DNA of 52,601 nt from an uncultured Spirochaetaceae bacterium (GCA_944389025.1 CALXKU010000018.1:1-52601), one strand, 5' to 3'; positions 10,290 through 18,914 are shown, numbered from the stretch's first letter. The notes: a model not told the origin generated them from the sequence alone. Translations and numbers: made by a program.

Positions 10290-10446
10290 TTCTGATCACC
10301 TCGAAAAATCAATTTCAATAAGTAATATATATAAGGAATGTGAAAGCGGCAAGAAGGAAAAAGATATAAAGTTGGAGAAGTTTTTTTTCTCTGAAACTCT
10401 TAACTTTTACTTTATATTTGTTATATTTCTGTTAAGGACAGGGAAA

Positions 10447-10836
10447 ATGAAGTACGAGGAGAGTGGAAAAAAGTTTTCAGAGGCAGGACGGAGGATGAGA
10501 GACGGGGATGTTCTCAAAGCTTTCGACATGTATTGCGATGCCCTCCTTGAGCGTCTTTCTGTTTCCTCTGACAACACTGATTTCTTCTTTTTCTTCCGCT
10601 CCCAGCTCATAAAATACTTAAGGGAGAAGAACAGCCTGTTTCTGGGTCTTGCCGAGGCTGACATGGTAAGCGATCTCATAAGATGCACGTATGATGAGTT
10701 CAATCTCTCTTTAAAAAACAATCCGTTTATCAGGAGCGAGAAGGGTAGATTCCGTCTTTTGATGGCTGTGAAGATAATATTCCCGGTTCAAAATGACACA
10801 GGCTTATCTGAATTGGTAAATGTTGTGTCAAAATGA
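10447..10836 (+). CDS. Small unknown protein upstream of the sigma factor
   Basis: This is a 129-aa mostly helical protein with charged N-terminal helices (KYEESGKKFSEAGRRMRDGD), reminiscent of a TPR-like helical hairpin (inference). I do not recognise the family. I chose the ATG at 10447, preceded by GGACAGGG; the frame is open much further upstream, but that would cover groES on the other strand and begin with low-quality sequence. It ends about 160 bp before the sigma-factor gene, with a separate promoter between them. Confidence 0.5.
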   Translation: MKYEESGKKFSEAGRRMRDGDVLKAFDMYCDALLERLSVSSDNTDFFFFFRSQLIKYLREKNSLFLGLAEADMVSDLIRCTYDEFNLSLKNNPFIRSEKGRFRLLMAVKIIFPVQNDTGLSELVNVVSK

Positions 10837-10957
10837 TACTCTTTTGTTGCTGTTTTGTTTTATTGTGTCAAATTGAAACCATGTTGATATAAACTACATA
10901 TTGTTTGTAATATGTTAATTCCTTTTTGTATGAGTAAATAAAATAGAAATTATAAAG

Positions 10958-10976
10958 TTGGCATGTTTCTTGCTAT
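10958..10976 (+). promoter_or_regulatory. Sigma-54 (-24/-12) promoter upstream of sigma-factor gene
   Basis: The sequence TTGGCATG, four bases (TTTC), then TTGCTA matches the sigma-54 consensus TGGCACG-N4-TTGCW. The invariant GG (10960-10961) and GC (10972-10973) are separated by exactly 10 bp. The predicted transcript would start near 10,985, a few bases before the AGGAG ribosome binding site (10988-10992) of the gene starting at 11001. Confidence 0.7.
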
Positions 10977-11000
10977 ATGTAAATTGTAGGAGAAACAGAA

Positions 11001-11873
11001 ATGTCAAAGGAATTATCAAACGCATCATATCTTGATTCGGATAACGAGGTGCTTTCCATATATCTAGAGCAGATTAACAAGATTCCCATGCTCAGTTATG
11101 AAGAGGAGTATGAGCTTGCTTTAAAGGCTAAGAATGGGGATAAGAGGGCGTTTGATAGGATCATAAACGCCAATCTCCGTTTCGTTGTCTCGGTCGCTAA
11201 GAAATACAGGGGCCAGGGTCTTCCTCTCTCAGATCTCATTAATGAGGGTAACATAGGGCTTATCACGGCTCTTGAGAAGTTCGAACCGGAGAAGGGCTAT
11301 CACTTCATTTCATATGCTGTATGGTGGATCAGACAGTCGATTATGAAAGCTCTAAGTGAGAAGGCAAGGGCTGTGCGCCTGCCTCTCAACAGGACCAATG
11401 AGCTTATGCAGATTCAGAAGGTACAGAGCGAGATTCTCCATGAGAACGTTGAGGACCCGAATGATCTTGAACTTTTAAGCGAGAGAACCGGCCTCGAGAA
11501 GAATCTTGTAAAGGATCTTCTCTCGATCAGTCAGGATATGGTGAATCTCGACTCATCCATAAAAAGCGATGATGACTCATCCTCCACATTCTCCGAATTC
11601 ATCGAGGATCCGGCTGCAGGACCTGAGGCTGAGGTTGTTGATGAGTCCCTTCGCACAGAGGTTCGCTCTCTTCTTCTTACTCTAAGCGATAAGGAGAGAA
11701 CTATACTTAGCATGCGCTACGGGCTTGACGGACAGAAACCGATGAGTCTTAAGGAAATAGGGCTTGAGTTTGGACTTACTAAAGAAAGGATCAGGCAGAT
11801 AGAGAAGAGAGCTCTTGAGAAGCTGAGAGATAACAGCCAGGGTAGGGCGCTTGAGTGCTACACTGTCGCATGA
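11001..11873 (+). CDS. Short sigma-70-family RNA polymerase sigma factor (group 2, RpoS-like role)
   Basis: This 290-aa sigma factor has region 1.2 (LSIYLEQINKIPMLSYEEE), region 2 with NLRFVVSVAKKYRGQGLPL and the -10-binding segment FISYAVWWIRQSI, a region 3, and region 4.2 with MSLKEIGLEFGLTKERIRQI for -35 recognition. It lacks region 1.1 and the long spacer of a housekeeping RpoD, so it is probably an alternative, group 2 factor. The sigma-54 promoter just upstream recalls the spirochaetal cascade in which an NtrC-type regulator and RpoN drive rpoS. It ends in a strong terminator. I leave the symbol open because the sequence could also be named as an RpoD-family protein. Confidence 0.85.
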   Translation: MSKELSNASYLDSDNEVLSIYLEQINKIPMLSYEEEYELALKAKNGDKRAFDRIINANLRFVVSVAKKYRGQGLPLSDLINEGNIGLITALEKFEPEKGYHFISYAVWWIRQSIMKALSEKARAVRLPLNRTNELMQIQKVQSEILHENVEDPNDLELLSERTGLEKNLVKDLLSISQDMVNLDSSIKSDDDSSSTFSEFIEDPAAGPEAEVVDESLRTEVRSLLLTLSDKERTILSMRYGLDGQKPMSLKEIGLEFGLTKERIRQIEKRALEKLRDNSQGRALECYTVA

Positions 11874-11881
11874 TTTTGATC

Positions 11882-11911
11882 GGGGAGGCGAAACCTCCCC
11901 TTATTTTATTT
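11882..11911 (+). terminator. Rho-independent terminator of sigma-factor gene
   Basis: A perfect 7-bp stem GGGGAGG (11882-11888) / CCTCCCC (11894-11900) with loop CGAAA is followed by the T-rich tract TTATTTTATTT, eight bases after the sigma-factor stop. Confidence 0.9.
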
Positions 11912-12035
11912 CAAAAATGAAACTTCGTTTCAATTTTAATAGATATATTTTTATGGCATAAATAATTAAATAAATTAGGTTGTATTATCCCCCATTAAAT
12001 GGTAATCTTTAAAAAGTTTAAATTCAGAGGTAAAG

Positions 12036-14747
12036 ATGTCTAAAGTTGAAAAAAAGAAGTATGTTTATTTTTTCGGAGGGGGTAAAGCTGAAGGTACAGC
12101 TGATATGAAGGCCCTCCTTGGGGGAAAGGGTGCGAATCTTGCTGATATGACCAGCATAGGGCTTCCTGTACCTCCTGGATTCACGATTACAACGGAAGCA
12201 TGTGCTTTTTTCGATAAGTCAGGTGGTGGCTATCCTGAGGGAATGAAGGATGAGGTTCTTAGTAATCTCAGGAGGCTTGAGGAGCTGCAAGGTGCTAAGC
12301 TCGGGGATAAGGAGAATCCTCTTCTTGTTTCCGTAAGAAGCGGTGCGGCACAGTCGATGCCTGGAATGATGGATACAGTCCTTAACCTTGGTCTTAATCA
12401 GGACAGTCTTGAGGCTCTCGTCAAGAAGACAGGTAACGAGCGTTTCGCATGGGACAGCTATAGGCGTTTCATTCAGATGTTCGGCGATGTCGTTATGGGC
12501 GTCGAGCATGCTAAATTCGAATATATTCTCCAGAGCGTAAAGGATGAGAATGGCATACATTTTGATAACGAGCTCACTGTCGATATGCTCAAAGAGGTTA
12601 TCAAGCGCTATAAGATCATGTACAAGAAGTCTACAGGGGAGGACTTCCCGACAGATCCTGAGTATCAGCTGTTCAAGGCAATAGATGCCGTTTTCAGAAG
12701 CTGGAACAACGAAAGGGCGATTAAGTACAGGATGATGAATGATATCCGCGGTCTTCTCGGAACGGCTGTCAATGTCCAGTGCATGGTATTCGGCAATATG
12801 GGTGAGACGAGCGGCACTGGCGTTGCATTCACACGCGATCCTTCAACAGGTGAGAACAAGTTCTTCGGAGAGTATCTGATGAATGCCCAGGGCGAAGACG
12901 TTGTTGCAGGTATCAGGACGCCTCAGTCAATCGATACCTTGAAGAACGTGAACCCGGATGCGTATGAGCAGCTTGTAAACATCCGCTCTATTCTTGAAAA
13001 GCATTACAAGGACATGCAGGATCTTGAGTTCACAATCCAGGAAGGCAAGCTTTACATGCTTCAGACCAGGAATGGAAAGAGAACTATATTCAGCTGGCTC
13101 AGAAGCCAGGTTGAGATGGTGGAGGAGGGGCTCATCGATAAGAAGACTGCTGTAAGCAGGGTTCCTGCAAGTGAATTCAGTAAGCTCTTTGCTCCGATTC
13201 TTGATAACAAGATCATCCGCGACCTCTCATGCAAGCCGGCGACAACCGGTCTTAACGCAAGCCCGGGAGGTGCCTGTGGTCAGATCTATTTCACAGCAAA
13301 GGATGCCGAGACTGCTGCCGCAGAGGGAAAGGAAGTCCTTCTTGTCCGTGTTGAGACTAGTCCTGAGGATATCGGAGGAATGGCTGTCAGTCAGGGCATT
13401 GTAACATGCCGCGGAGGAATGACGAGTCATGCTGCAGTAGTAGCACGTGGTATGGGTTGCCCATGCGTATCAGGTTGCGGAGAGATTCATGTCGACGAGA
13501 TAAAGAAGACTCTGGAAGTTAACGGTGTTATCCTCTCCGAGGGTGATTACATGGCTATCGATGGATTCACGGGTGCAGTCTATGCACAGAAGATTCCTGT
13601 AAAGCCGAGTGAGATCATGCAGGTTCTCGAGGGAAGCATGAGGGAGTCCGAGTCAATCCTCTTCCAGAACTATAAGAAGTTCATGGGATACGTCAACGAG
13701 TACAAGACAATGGCCGTAAGGACCAATGCAGACACTCCTCAGGATGCCAGACATGCAGTTCAGCTTGGAGCTGAGGGTGTCGGACTTTGCCGCACGGAGC
13801 ACATGTTCTTCGGTGGAAACAGGATTATCAGCATGCGCAAGATGATTCTGGCTAACAATACGAAGGACAGGGAGAGTGCCCTTTCCGAGCTTCTTCCTAT
13901 GCAGAGGGAGGATTTCATGGGCATATTCAAGGCCCTTAACGGACTGCCTGTGACAATCCGTCTTCTCGATCCTCCTCTTCATGAGTTCCTTCCAAACGAC
14001 CATACGAGCCGCCATGAGATGGCTCTTACGATGGGAATCAGCCTTGAGGAGATTGCTCAGAAAATCAACAGCCTTCATGAGTTCAACCCTATGCTTGGTT
14101 TCCGCGGTTGCCGTCTTGCAATCGTATATCCTGAGATTCTAAAGATGCAGGTGAGGGCGATAATAGAAGCGGCAATATTCGTCAAGAGGGAAGGAATCCA
14201 GGTCCATCCGGAGATCATGATTCCACTGGTTGGAATATACAAGGAGTTCAATTTCTGTAAGGAGAAGGCCGTAGAGACGATTGAGGAGGTATTCAGCGAG
14301 CAGGGCATAAGGATCGATTACAAGATCGGTACCATGATCGAGGTTCCTCGTGCGGCCATAACAGCTGATGAGATTGCAAAGCAGGCAGAGTTCTTCTCGT
14401 TCGGAACTAACGACCTGACACAGATGACCTGCGGTTTCAGCCGTGATGATGCAGCATCATTCTTAGGACACTATGTCAACGATCCTGATAAGCAGTTCTA
14501 TGATTACGATCCGTTCGCAACCATAGACTTCGATGGAGTTGGTAAGCTCATAAGGATGGCGGCGGAGCTCGGACGTTCTGTACGCCCGGATATTAAACTC
14601 GGTATCTGCGGTGAGCATGGAGGAGATCCGAAGTCCATCGCATTCTGCCAGTCGATCGGACTCAATTACGTCTCCTGTTCCCCGTTCCGCGTACCTATCG
14701 CAAGGCTTGCGGCGGCACAGGCTGCAATTGCACAGTCTGCCAAATGA
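12036..14747 (+). CDS. ppdK: Pyruvate, phosphate dikinase
   Basis: This 903-aa enzyme interconverts pyruvate, ATP and phosphate with phosphoenolpyruvate, AMP and pyrophosphate, and serves glycolysis or gluconeogenesis in anaerobes. The N-terminal nucleotide-binding domain contains LGGKGANLADM and SVRSGAAQSMPGMMDTVLNL. The central swivelling domain carries the phospho-histidine in GGMTSHAAVVARGMGCPCVSG, and the TIM barrel has EGVGLCRTEHMF and the catalytic cysteine in GICGEHGGDPKSI. Length matches bacterial PPDK. It has its own intergenic region upstream (about 160 bp, AT-rich) and a terminator downstream, so it is probably monocistronic. Confidence 0.97.
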   Translation: MSKVEKKKYVYFFGGGKAEGTADMKALLGGKGANLADMTSIGLPVPPGFTITTEACAFFDKSGGGYPEGMKDEVLSNLRRLEELQGAKLGDKENPLLVSVRSGAAQSMPGMMDTVLNLGLNQDSLEALVKKTGNERFAWDSYRRFIQMFGDVVMGVEHAKFEYILQSVKDENGIHFDNELTVDMLKEVIKRYKIMYKKSTGEDFPTDPEYQLFKAIDAVFRSWNNERAIKYRMMNDIRGLLGTAVNVQCMVFGNMGETSGTGVAFTRDPSTGENKFFGEYLMNAQGEDVVAGIRTPQSIDTLKNVNPDAYEQLVNIRSILEKHYKDMQDLEFTIQEGKLYMLQTRNGKRTIFSWLRSQVEMVEEGLIDKKTAVSRVPASEFSKLFAPILDNKIIRDLSCKPATTGLNASPGGACGQIYFTAKDAETAAAEGKEVLLVRVETSPEDIGGMAVSQGIVTCRGGMTSHAAVVARGMGCPCVSGCGEIHVDEIKKTLEVNGVILSEGDYMAIDGFTGAVYAQKIPVKPSEIMQVLEGSMRESESILFQNYKKFMGYVNEYKTMAVRTNADTPQDARHAVQLGAEGVGLCRTEHMFFGGNRIISMRKMILANNTKDRESALSELLPMQREDFMGIFKALNGLPVTIRLLDPPLHEFLPNDHTSRHEMALTMGISLEEIAQKINSLHEFNPMLGFRGCRLAIVYPEILKMQVRAIIEAAIFVKREGIQVHPEIMIPLVGIYKEFNFCKEKAVETIEEVFSEQGIRIDYKIGTMIEVPRAAITADEIAKQAEFFSFGTNDLTQMTCGFSRDDAASFLGHYVNDPDKQFYDYDPFATIDFDGVGKLIRMAAELGRSVRPDIKLGICGEHGGDPKSIAFCQSIGLNYVSCSPFRVPIARLAAAQAAIAQSAK

Positions 14748-14760
14748 GTTTTTAAAGATA

Positions 14761-14785
14761 GGGAAGTCTTCACGGCTTCCCTTTC
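14761..14785 (+). terminator. Likely terminator after ppdK
   Basis: A 6-bp stem GGGAAG/CTTCCC with a 9-nt loop is followed by TTTCTTCTGTT, starting 13 bp after the ppdK stop. Confidence 0.65.
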
Positions 14786-14803
14786 TTCTGTTATATTCTT
14801 GCT

Positions 14804-15634
14804 ATGTTTAAAACATTAGTTAAAGGTTTCATTGTTGGTTCAAGCATGATGATTCCCGGTGTTTCTGGCGGATCCATGGCAATGATCCTAGGAGAATATG
14901 ACCGCCTCATAGCTGCGATTCCTTCGCTTTTTTCCAGAAAGACATTCAAAAGCAGTCTCGTTTATCTTCTTTTATTCGTGATTGCGGCCCTTGCAGGCAT
15001 TCTTATTGTCGCACGTCCTCTTGAGATTATAATCAACCGCTATTCCCTGATAATCATGTACCTCTTCCTTGGAGCGGTTTGCGGAACAATTCCGATGATG
15101 GTTAAAAAGGCGCACGCCGAAGGTTTCGATATTCCCAGTGCGATATATATCATAATTGGAATTGCTCTTGTCTTTTCTGTTGAGCTCATTCCCGAGGGGA
15201 TTTTCAATCCCACGCTTGATGCGTCATTTTTGGATATTCTCATACAGGTTCTCGGTGGCGTGCTTGTCTCAGTAGGTCTCGTACTTCCTGGTATAAGCAC
15301 GAGTTACCTTCTTCTTGTTCTCGGTCTTTATGAACCGATAATAAGCGCGCTTTCGAATAATGAGTTCATATCCCTTATTCCGATAGTGGCTGGACTTCTT
15401 GCAGGAATACTTGCCCTTACCAAAGCTTTGCAGATTGCAATGGATCGTTATCCGAAGATAACGTACATGATGATACTCGGCTTTCTCCTTGGTTCTATAA
15501 AAGAGATTTATCCTGGACTGCCATCATCGTGGGGTATTCTCGTTGCTCTTCTACTGTTTGCTTTGGGCTTTGCTGTTGTCTATAAGCTCTCACTCTTTGA
15601 GGAGGAAGATGAAAAAAAGCAAAAAACCTGTTGA
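14804..15634 (+). CDS. DUF368-family polytopic membrane protein
   Basis: This 276-aa protein has about eight hydrophobic segments. The N-terminal GFIVGSSMMIPGVSGGSMAM and the second half-repeat LVSVGLVLPGISTSYLLL carry the paired PGVSGG/PGIST motifs typical of DUF368. Recent work places this family with undecaprenyl-phosphate flippases (established for some members; inferred here). The ATG at 14804 has no obvious ribosome binding site. The C-terminus is cytoplasmic-looking and charged (EEEDEKKQK). Its stop overlaps the -35 region of the tRNA-Thr promoter. Confidence 0.85.
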   Translation: MFKTLVKGFIVGSSMMIPGVSGGSMAMILGEYDRLIAAIPSLFSRKTFKSSLVYLLLFVIAALAGILIVARPLEIIINRYSLIIMYLFLGAVCGTIPMMVKKAHAEGFDIPSAIYIIIGIALVFSVELIPEGIFNPTLDASFLDILIQVLGGVLVSVGLVLPGISTSYLLLVLGLYEPIISALSNNEFISLIPIVAGLLAGILALTKALQIAMDRYPKITYMMILGFLLGSIKEIYPGLPSSWGILVALLLFALGFAVVYKLSLFEEEDEKKQKTC

Positions 15635-15659
15635 AAACAAATTCTCTTTTTAGTATATT
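15631..15659 (+). promoter_or_regulatory. Promoter of tRNA-Thr
   Basis: TTGAAA (15631-15636) and TATATT (15654-15659) are 17 bp apart, and the tRNA begins 11 bp downstream. Confidence 0.7.
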
Positions 15660-15669
15660 TTCTAGGTAC

Positions 15670-15741
15670 GCCAAAGTAGCTCAGTGGTAGAGCAGCTCAC
15701 TCGTAATGAGCAGGTCGCGGGTTCGACTCCCATCTTTGGCT
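15670..15741 (+). tRNA. tRNA-Thr(CGT)
   Basis: The acceptor stem GCCAAAG pairs with CTTTGGC (15734-15740). The D arm (GCTCAGTGGTAGAGC), an anticodon loop with CGT at 15702-15704, and a T arm with GGTTCGACTCC are all present. The CGT anticodon reads the ACG threonine codon. No CCA is encoded. Confidence 0.97.
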
Positions 15742-15747
15742 TAGTTT

Positions 15748-15779
15748 GCACCTCTTTAATCGGGGGTGCTTTTGTTTTT
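15748..15779 (+). terminator. Terminator after tRNA-Thr
   Basis: GCACCTC pairs with GGGGGTGC (ending 15769), followed by TTTTGTTTTTA. Confidence 0.7.
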
Positions 15780-15841
15780 AATGGTGCTATTCTTTTGTGA
15801 AAGAAATAAGTTATATTATATATGAGGATTGGGAGGTGTAT

Positions 15842-16102
15842 ATGGATTACTTGAATGATGAGTATACGAACTATCTCAACGACTATTATGACACTGAAAG
15901 CGCGGTAGTGCTTTCAATCGACAGGAAAAGAGCGAAGAGCGGACCGGGGCCGGAGATTGGCCTCACATGGTCCGAGGATGTTTTTAACTATATTTTCGAT
16001 AACATGGATTACAAGAGGATTGAGAAATTCCTGGAGGACAGCTATAGCGCATCCTACCAGAATTATCTATCTCTCATGATGGGAAGGCAGATAAACCTAT
16101 GA
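15842..16102 (+). CDS. Small unknown acidic protein overlapping tsaD
   Basis: This 86-aa tyrosine- and aspartate-rich protein (MDYLNDEYTNYLNDYYD at the N-terminus) is not one I recognise. The ATG at 15842 follows a good ribosome binding site (GGGAGGTG, 15830-15837); the earlier in-frame start at 15797 lacks one. Its stop overlaps the tsaD start (ATGA), so the two are probably translationally coupled. Confidence 0.65.
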   Translation: MDYLNDEYTNYLNDYYDTESAVVLSIDRKRAKSGPGPEIGLTWSEDVFNYIFDNMDYKRIEKFLEDSYSASYQNYLSLMMGRQINL

Positions 16103-17112
16103 CAGTACTTGGAATTGAAACAAGCTGTGATGAGTGCTCCGCAGCAGTGGTTGTCGACGCGAAAGAGGTGTTAAGCAATGTCATTGCCACGCAGATCGAA
16201 CTTCATAAGCCATACCAGGGGGTCGTACCAGAGCTTGCATCGAGGCTTCACACGGAGTGGATAGAGCAGGTTGTTGATGCGGCAATAAGCAAGGCTGGCA
16301 TTACGAAAGAAGATCTTGATGCCGTGGCTTTCACGAACAGGCCTGGTCTTCTCGGCTCTCTCCTTGTAGGGGTGAATTTCGCAAAATGCTTTGCCTCTAC
16401 GCTGGACATCCCATTTATTGCAATAGATCACATCAGGGCGCATTTATACGCCTCGCAGATTGAGACCCCGCTTGAATACCCTTACCTCGGAGTGCTTGTC
16501 TCCGGAGGTCATACGGTAATCTGTAAAGTAAACAGTTATGACAGCGTTGATGTTCTCGGTACGACCATCGATGATGCTATAGGTGAGGCGTTTGATAAGG
16601 TTGCTAAGTTCTACGATCTCGGATACCCCGGAGGGGTCGTGATTGACAGGATGAGCAAGAGTGGGGATGCAAATGCTTTCGCTTTTCCTGGTCCGACAAT
16701 GGACAGAGATAAACATCCATATGATATGAGTTATTCCGGACTAAAGACTGCTGTGATAAACCAGAAGGACAGATTCCTCAATCCAGGTCATGAGGATACG
16801 AAGGAGAATATCGCGGCCTCATTCCAGCGTCAGGCTGTAAATATCCTGATGCGCCGTGTTAAGGTCGCTTTAAAAGATACCGGACTTACACGCATAAGCG
16901 CAGGTGGTGGTGTTGCTGCGAACTCACTGCTAAGGAAAGAACTCAAGGATCTCGAGAAGGGGGGATATACTGTAACTTTCCCATCACTCAAGCTTTGTAC
17001 GGATAATGGCGCCATGGTTGCAGGTCTTGCCTATAACTATCTCAAGGATGGTTTCAGGGATGATGTTAACGTCAGTGCTAGCGCTAGAGTAAGTGCGTTT
17101 AAAAAATTTTAA
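16099..17112 (+). CDS. tsaD: tRNA threonylcarbamoyladenosine transferase TsaD
   Basis: This 337-aa Kae1/TsaD-family ATPase transfers the threonylcarbamoyl group from TC-AMP to A37 of ANN-decoding tRNAs, together with TsaB and TsaE. It starts MTVLGIETSCDE, the family signature, and has metal ligands H111 and H115 in DHIRAHLYA. The phosphate-binding SGGHT and the C-terminal SAGGGVAANSLLRKEL and CTDNGAMVAG motifs are also present. Length is normal. tRNA-Gln and tRNA-Glu follow with their own promoter. Confidence 0.96.
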   Translation: MTVLGIETSCDECSAAVVVDAKEVLSNVIATQIELHKPYQGVVPELASRLHTEWIEQVVDAAISKAGITKEDLDAVAFTNRPGLLGSLLVGVNFAKCFASTLDIPFIAIDHIRAHLYASQIETPLEYPYLGVLVSGGHTVICKVNSYDSVDVLGTTIDDAIGEAFDKVAKFYDLGYPGGVVIDRMSKSGDANAFAFPGPTMDRDKHPYDMSYSGLKTAVINQKDRFLNPGHEDTKENIAASFQRQAVNILMRRVKVALKDTGLTRISAGGGVAANSLLRKELKDLEKGGYTVTFPSLKLCTDNGAMVAGLAYNYLKDGFRDDVNVSASARVSAFKKF

Positions 17113-17121
17113 AAATTAGTA

Positions 17122-17150
17122 TTGACAGGTTATTCAATTTTCTATAGGAT
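17122..17150 (+). promoter_or_regulatory. Promoter of tRNA-Gln/tRNA-Glu
   Basis: TTGACA (17122-17127) and TAGGAT (17145-17150) are 17 bp apart and end 15 bp before tRNA-Gln. Confidence 0.7.
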
Positions 17151-17164
17151 ACCTGAGTGACCTT

Positions 17165-17235
17165 TGGGATGTAGTGTAATGGTAACACTGCAGATTCTGG
17201 TTCTGCCTTTGGGGGTTCGAATCCCTCCATCCCAG
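17165..17235 (+). tRNA. tRNA-Gln(CTG)
   Basis: Acceptor TGGGATG pairs with CATCCCA (17228-17234). The anticodon stem GCAGA/TCTGC encloses a loop with CTG at 17197-17199, reading CAG. The T arm contains GGTTCGAATCC. It shares a promoter with tRNA-Glu, 8 bp downstream. Confidence 0.95.
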
Positions 17236-17243
17236 CTGATTGC

Positions 17244-17315
17244 GGTTCCTTCGTCTAATGGTTAGGACAGGAGATTCTCAGTCTCTAAATAGGGGTTCGA
17301 TTCCCCTAGGAACTA
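17244..17315 (+). tRNA. tRNA-Glu(CTC), likely prophage insertion site
   Basis: Acceptor GGTTCCT pairs with AGGAACT (one G-T end pair, 17308-17314). The anticodon loop contains CTC at 17278-17280, reading GAG, and the T arm contains GGTTCGATTCC. The prophage integrase gene lies just beyond its 3' end, so this gene is probably the attachment site. The matching repeat at the far prophage end is outside the window. Confidence 0.93.
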
Positions 17316-17326
17316 TAAAGAAAATC

Positions 17327-17362
17327 GCCTAACTCTTTTAAACATAGGAGTTAGGCTTTTTT
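17327..17362 (+). terminator. Terminator after tRNA-Glu
   Basis: A perfect 9-bp stem GCCTAACTC (17327-17335) / GAGTTAGGC (17348-17356) is followed by six Ts. It ends the tRNA transcript and lies between tRNA-Glu and the convergent integrase gene. Confidence 0.9.
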
Positions 17363-17406
17363 ATTTTCTTAGCTCTGTACCATTTCTGTACCAAATAACT
17401 GCATTT

Positions 17407-18489
17407 TTAAGCTGGTTCTATTTTTATTGAAGTCTCTGCGAGTTTATCCAGCTCCGATACGAGCTCCTCTTCTTTTTCCTTGTACATGTGGGAGTATGTG
17501 CTGAGCGTAATCGTCACATCATCATGGCCTAATCTCTCTGATATCTGTTTCACAGGGATTCCCATGTTGATCAGCAGGGAGGCGTGAGAATGCCTCAGAT
17601 CATGGATTCTTATCGTTTTCACGTGGGCTTTCACGCTGTACCTTTTCAGACACTCCCTGTATTTCGATTCAGAGCGGTCAAAAAGCCTCGTAGACGCGTT
17701 CAGTCCATAAATGTGGGAAGAATACTCCCTTATCTTTTCCATGACGATTCTGGGCATCCTTATCGTTCTGGTGCTCTTTTTCGTTTTTGTACCGTAGATG
17801 TAGGCCGTTCCTTTCACGACGACATAGTTCTTGCTTATCGATACCGTGTTGTTTTGGAAATCGAAATCGGAAAGTGTCAGGGCGCATGCTTCTCCTATGC
17901 GCATCCCCGAATAGAAAAGGAGAAGGAAGAAGGCTTCCTTGTCTATTATACCCGAAATAGCCTGCATGAACCGGTTGAACTCTTCCAGCGTCCAGAATTC
18001 CATTTCCTCGGACTTAGTGCTCTTGATATTTCCTACAACCGTGCAGGGATTCTGTTTCAACCCGTATACCTTTATTGCGAAATTGAAAATTGCCGATAGC
18101 TGCTTGTGTGTCTTTCTGAGGGTTGAGTTCTTATAGGTACCGTTCTTTATCAGTTCCGTTTGCCACTGTCTGATGTCGGCCGGAGTGATCTCATTGATCC
18201 GCTTCTCCCCGAAGTAGGGAATGATTGCGGTTTTGAAATTCGATTCCTTGTTACTTACCGTTGTCGGCTTCATTCTTGCCTGGCAGTCGTCGATATAATA
18301 CAGGAAAAGGGAGTTGAATGTCATATCGCAGTTGTTCTGCTGCTTGTCCAGGAATGCCTTCTCATACTCCTTGGCCTCCCTCTGGGTTTTAAAGCCTGTT
18401 TTCTTATGCTGTTTCGTTTCTCCCTGCCAGTTCTTATAGCGGAACTTGCAAGCCCATGATTGCGTATAGCTGTCCTTGAATACCGCCAT
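17407..18489 (-). CDS. Prophage tyrosine integrase
   Basis: This 360-aa site-specific recombinase integrates and excises the prophage. It has an AP2-like arm-binding N-terminus (SWACKFRYKNWQGETKQHKK), a SAM-like core-binding domain (about 55-160) and a catalytic domain with R197 (YSGMRIGE), H296 and R299 (HDLRHSHA), H322 (RLGHDD) and probable nucleophile Y332 (STYSHMY). The ATG at 18489 follows AAGGAGGTG at ideal spacing; the in-frame GTG nine bases earlier overlaps that site. It points towards tRNA-Glu, the usual layout next to an attachment site. Confidence 0.95.
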   Translation of the reverse strand: MAVFKDSYTQSWACKFRYKNWQGETKQHKKTGFKTQREAKEYEKAFLDKQQNNCDMTFNSLFLYYIDDCQARMKPTTVSNKESNFKTAIIPYFGEKRINEITPADIRQWQTELIKNGTYKNSTLRKTHKQLSAIFNFAIKVYGLKQNPCTVVGNIKSTKSEEMEFWTLEEFNRFMQAISGIIDKEAFFLLLFYSGMRIGEACALTLSDFDFQNNTVSISKNYVVVKGTAYIYGTKTKKSTRTIRMPRIVMEKIREYSSHIYGLNASTRLFDRSESKYRECLKRYSVKAHVKTIRIHDLRHSHASLLINMGIPVKQISERLGHDDVTITLSTYSHMYKEKEEELVSELDKLAETSIKIEPA

Positions 18490-18524
18490 TGTTAACACCT
18501 CCTTCCTGATGCTAGAATATTCAT

Positions 18525-18866
18525 ATGGCTAAAGATGATTACTACGTTATTGTCTACAAAATACTTGCTTACCTTTATGCTCGTCTCAAGGAAGATGAGA
18601 AGATCGATGTTAGATTGATTGCCCATGATAGCCCAATGCTTGATATCAAAAAGGGATATTGGACCTATATAATCGAGCATATGTGGAAACAGGGTTTCAT
18701 TGAAGGAATAGACGTGGCATATGGGATAGGGGATTACCCTGAAATCGTAGGTCTTGAGTACATGAAAATTACTCCAGATGGTATAGGCTATCTCTTGGAT
18801 AACAATCTTCTGGCTAAAGCTAAAAAGCTTCTCAAAGATATGAAAGAAATAAATCCTTTTGTATGA
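18525..18866 (+). CDS. YjcQ-like winged-helix protein
   Basis: This 113-aa protein matches the YjcQ pattern: a short N-terminal helix YKILAYLYARL, a middle WxxxIEHMWKQGFIEGI segment and a C-terminal ITPDGIGYLLDN wing. YjcQ proteins are small phage-associated winged-helix proteins without a proven role. It diverges from the integrase. A possible promoter (TTGTTA at 18489-18494, TAGAAT at 18513-18518) sits so close to the ATG that the message may be leaderless. Confidence 0.65.
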   Translation: MAKDDYYVIVYKILAYLYARLKEDEKIDVRLIAHDSPMLDIKKGYWTYIIEHMWKQGFIEGIDVAYGIGDYPEIVGLEYMKITPDGIGYLLDNNLLAKAKKLLKDMKEINPFV

Positions 18867-18914
18867 CAAATTTGCCTCCTTTTCTCAGAGGCAACCATGT
18901 GCTAGAATGACAGG

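Noticed and set aside
10087-10446. N-terminal extension of the protein ending at 10,836
   Set aside because: It would run antisense through groES and lacks a ribosome binding site; the ATG at 10,447 is better.
10290-10446. CIRCE heat-shock operator before groES
   Set aside because: No TTAGCACTC-N9-GAGTGCTAA or close variant is present on either strand.
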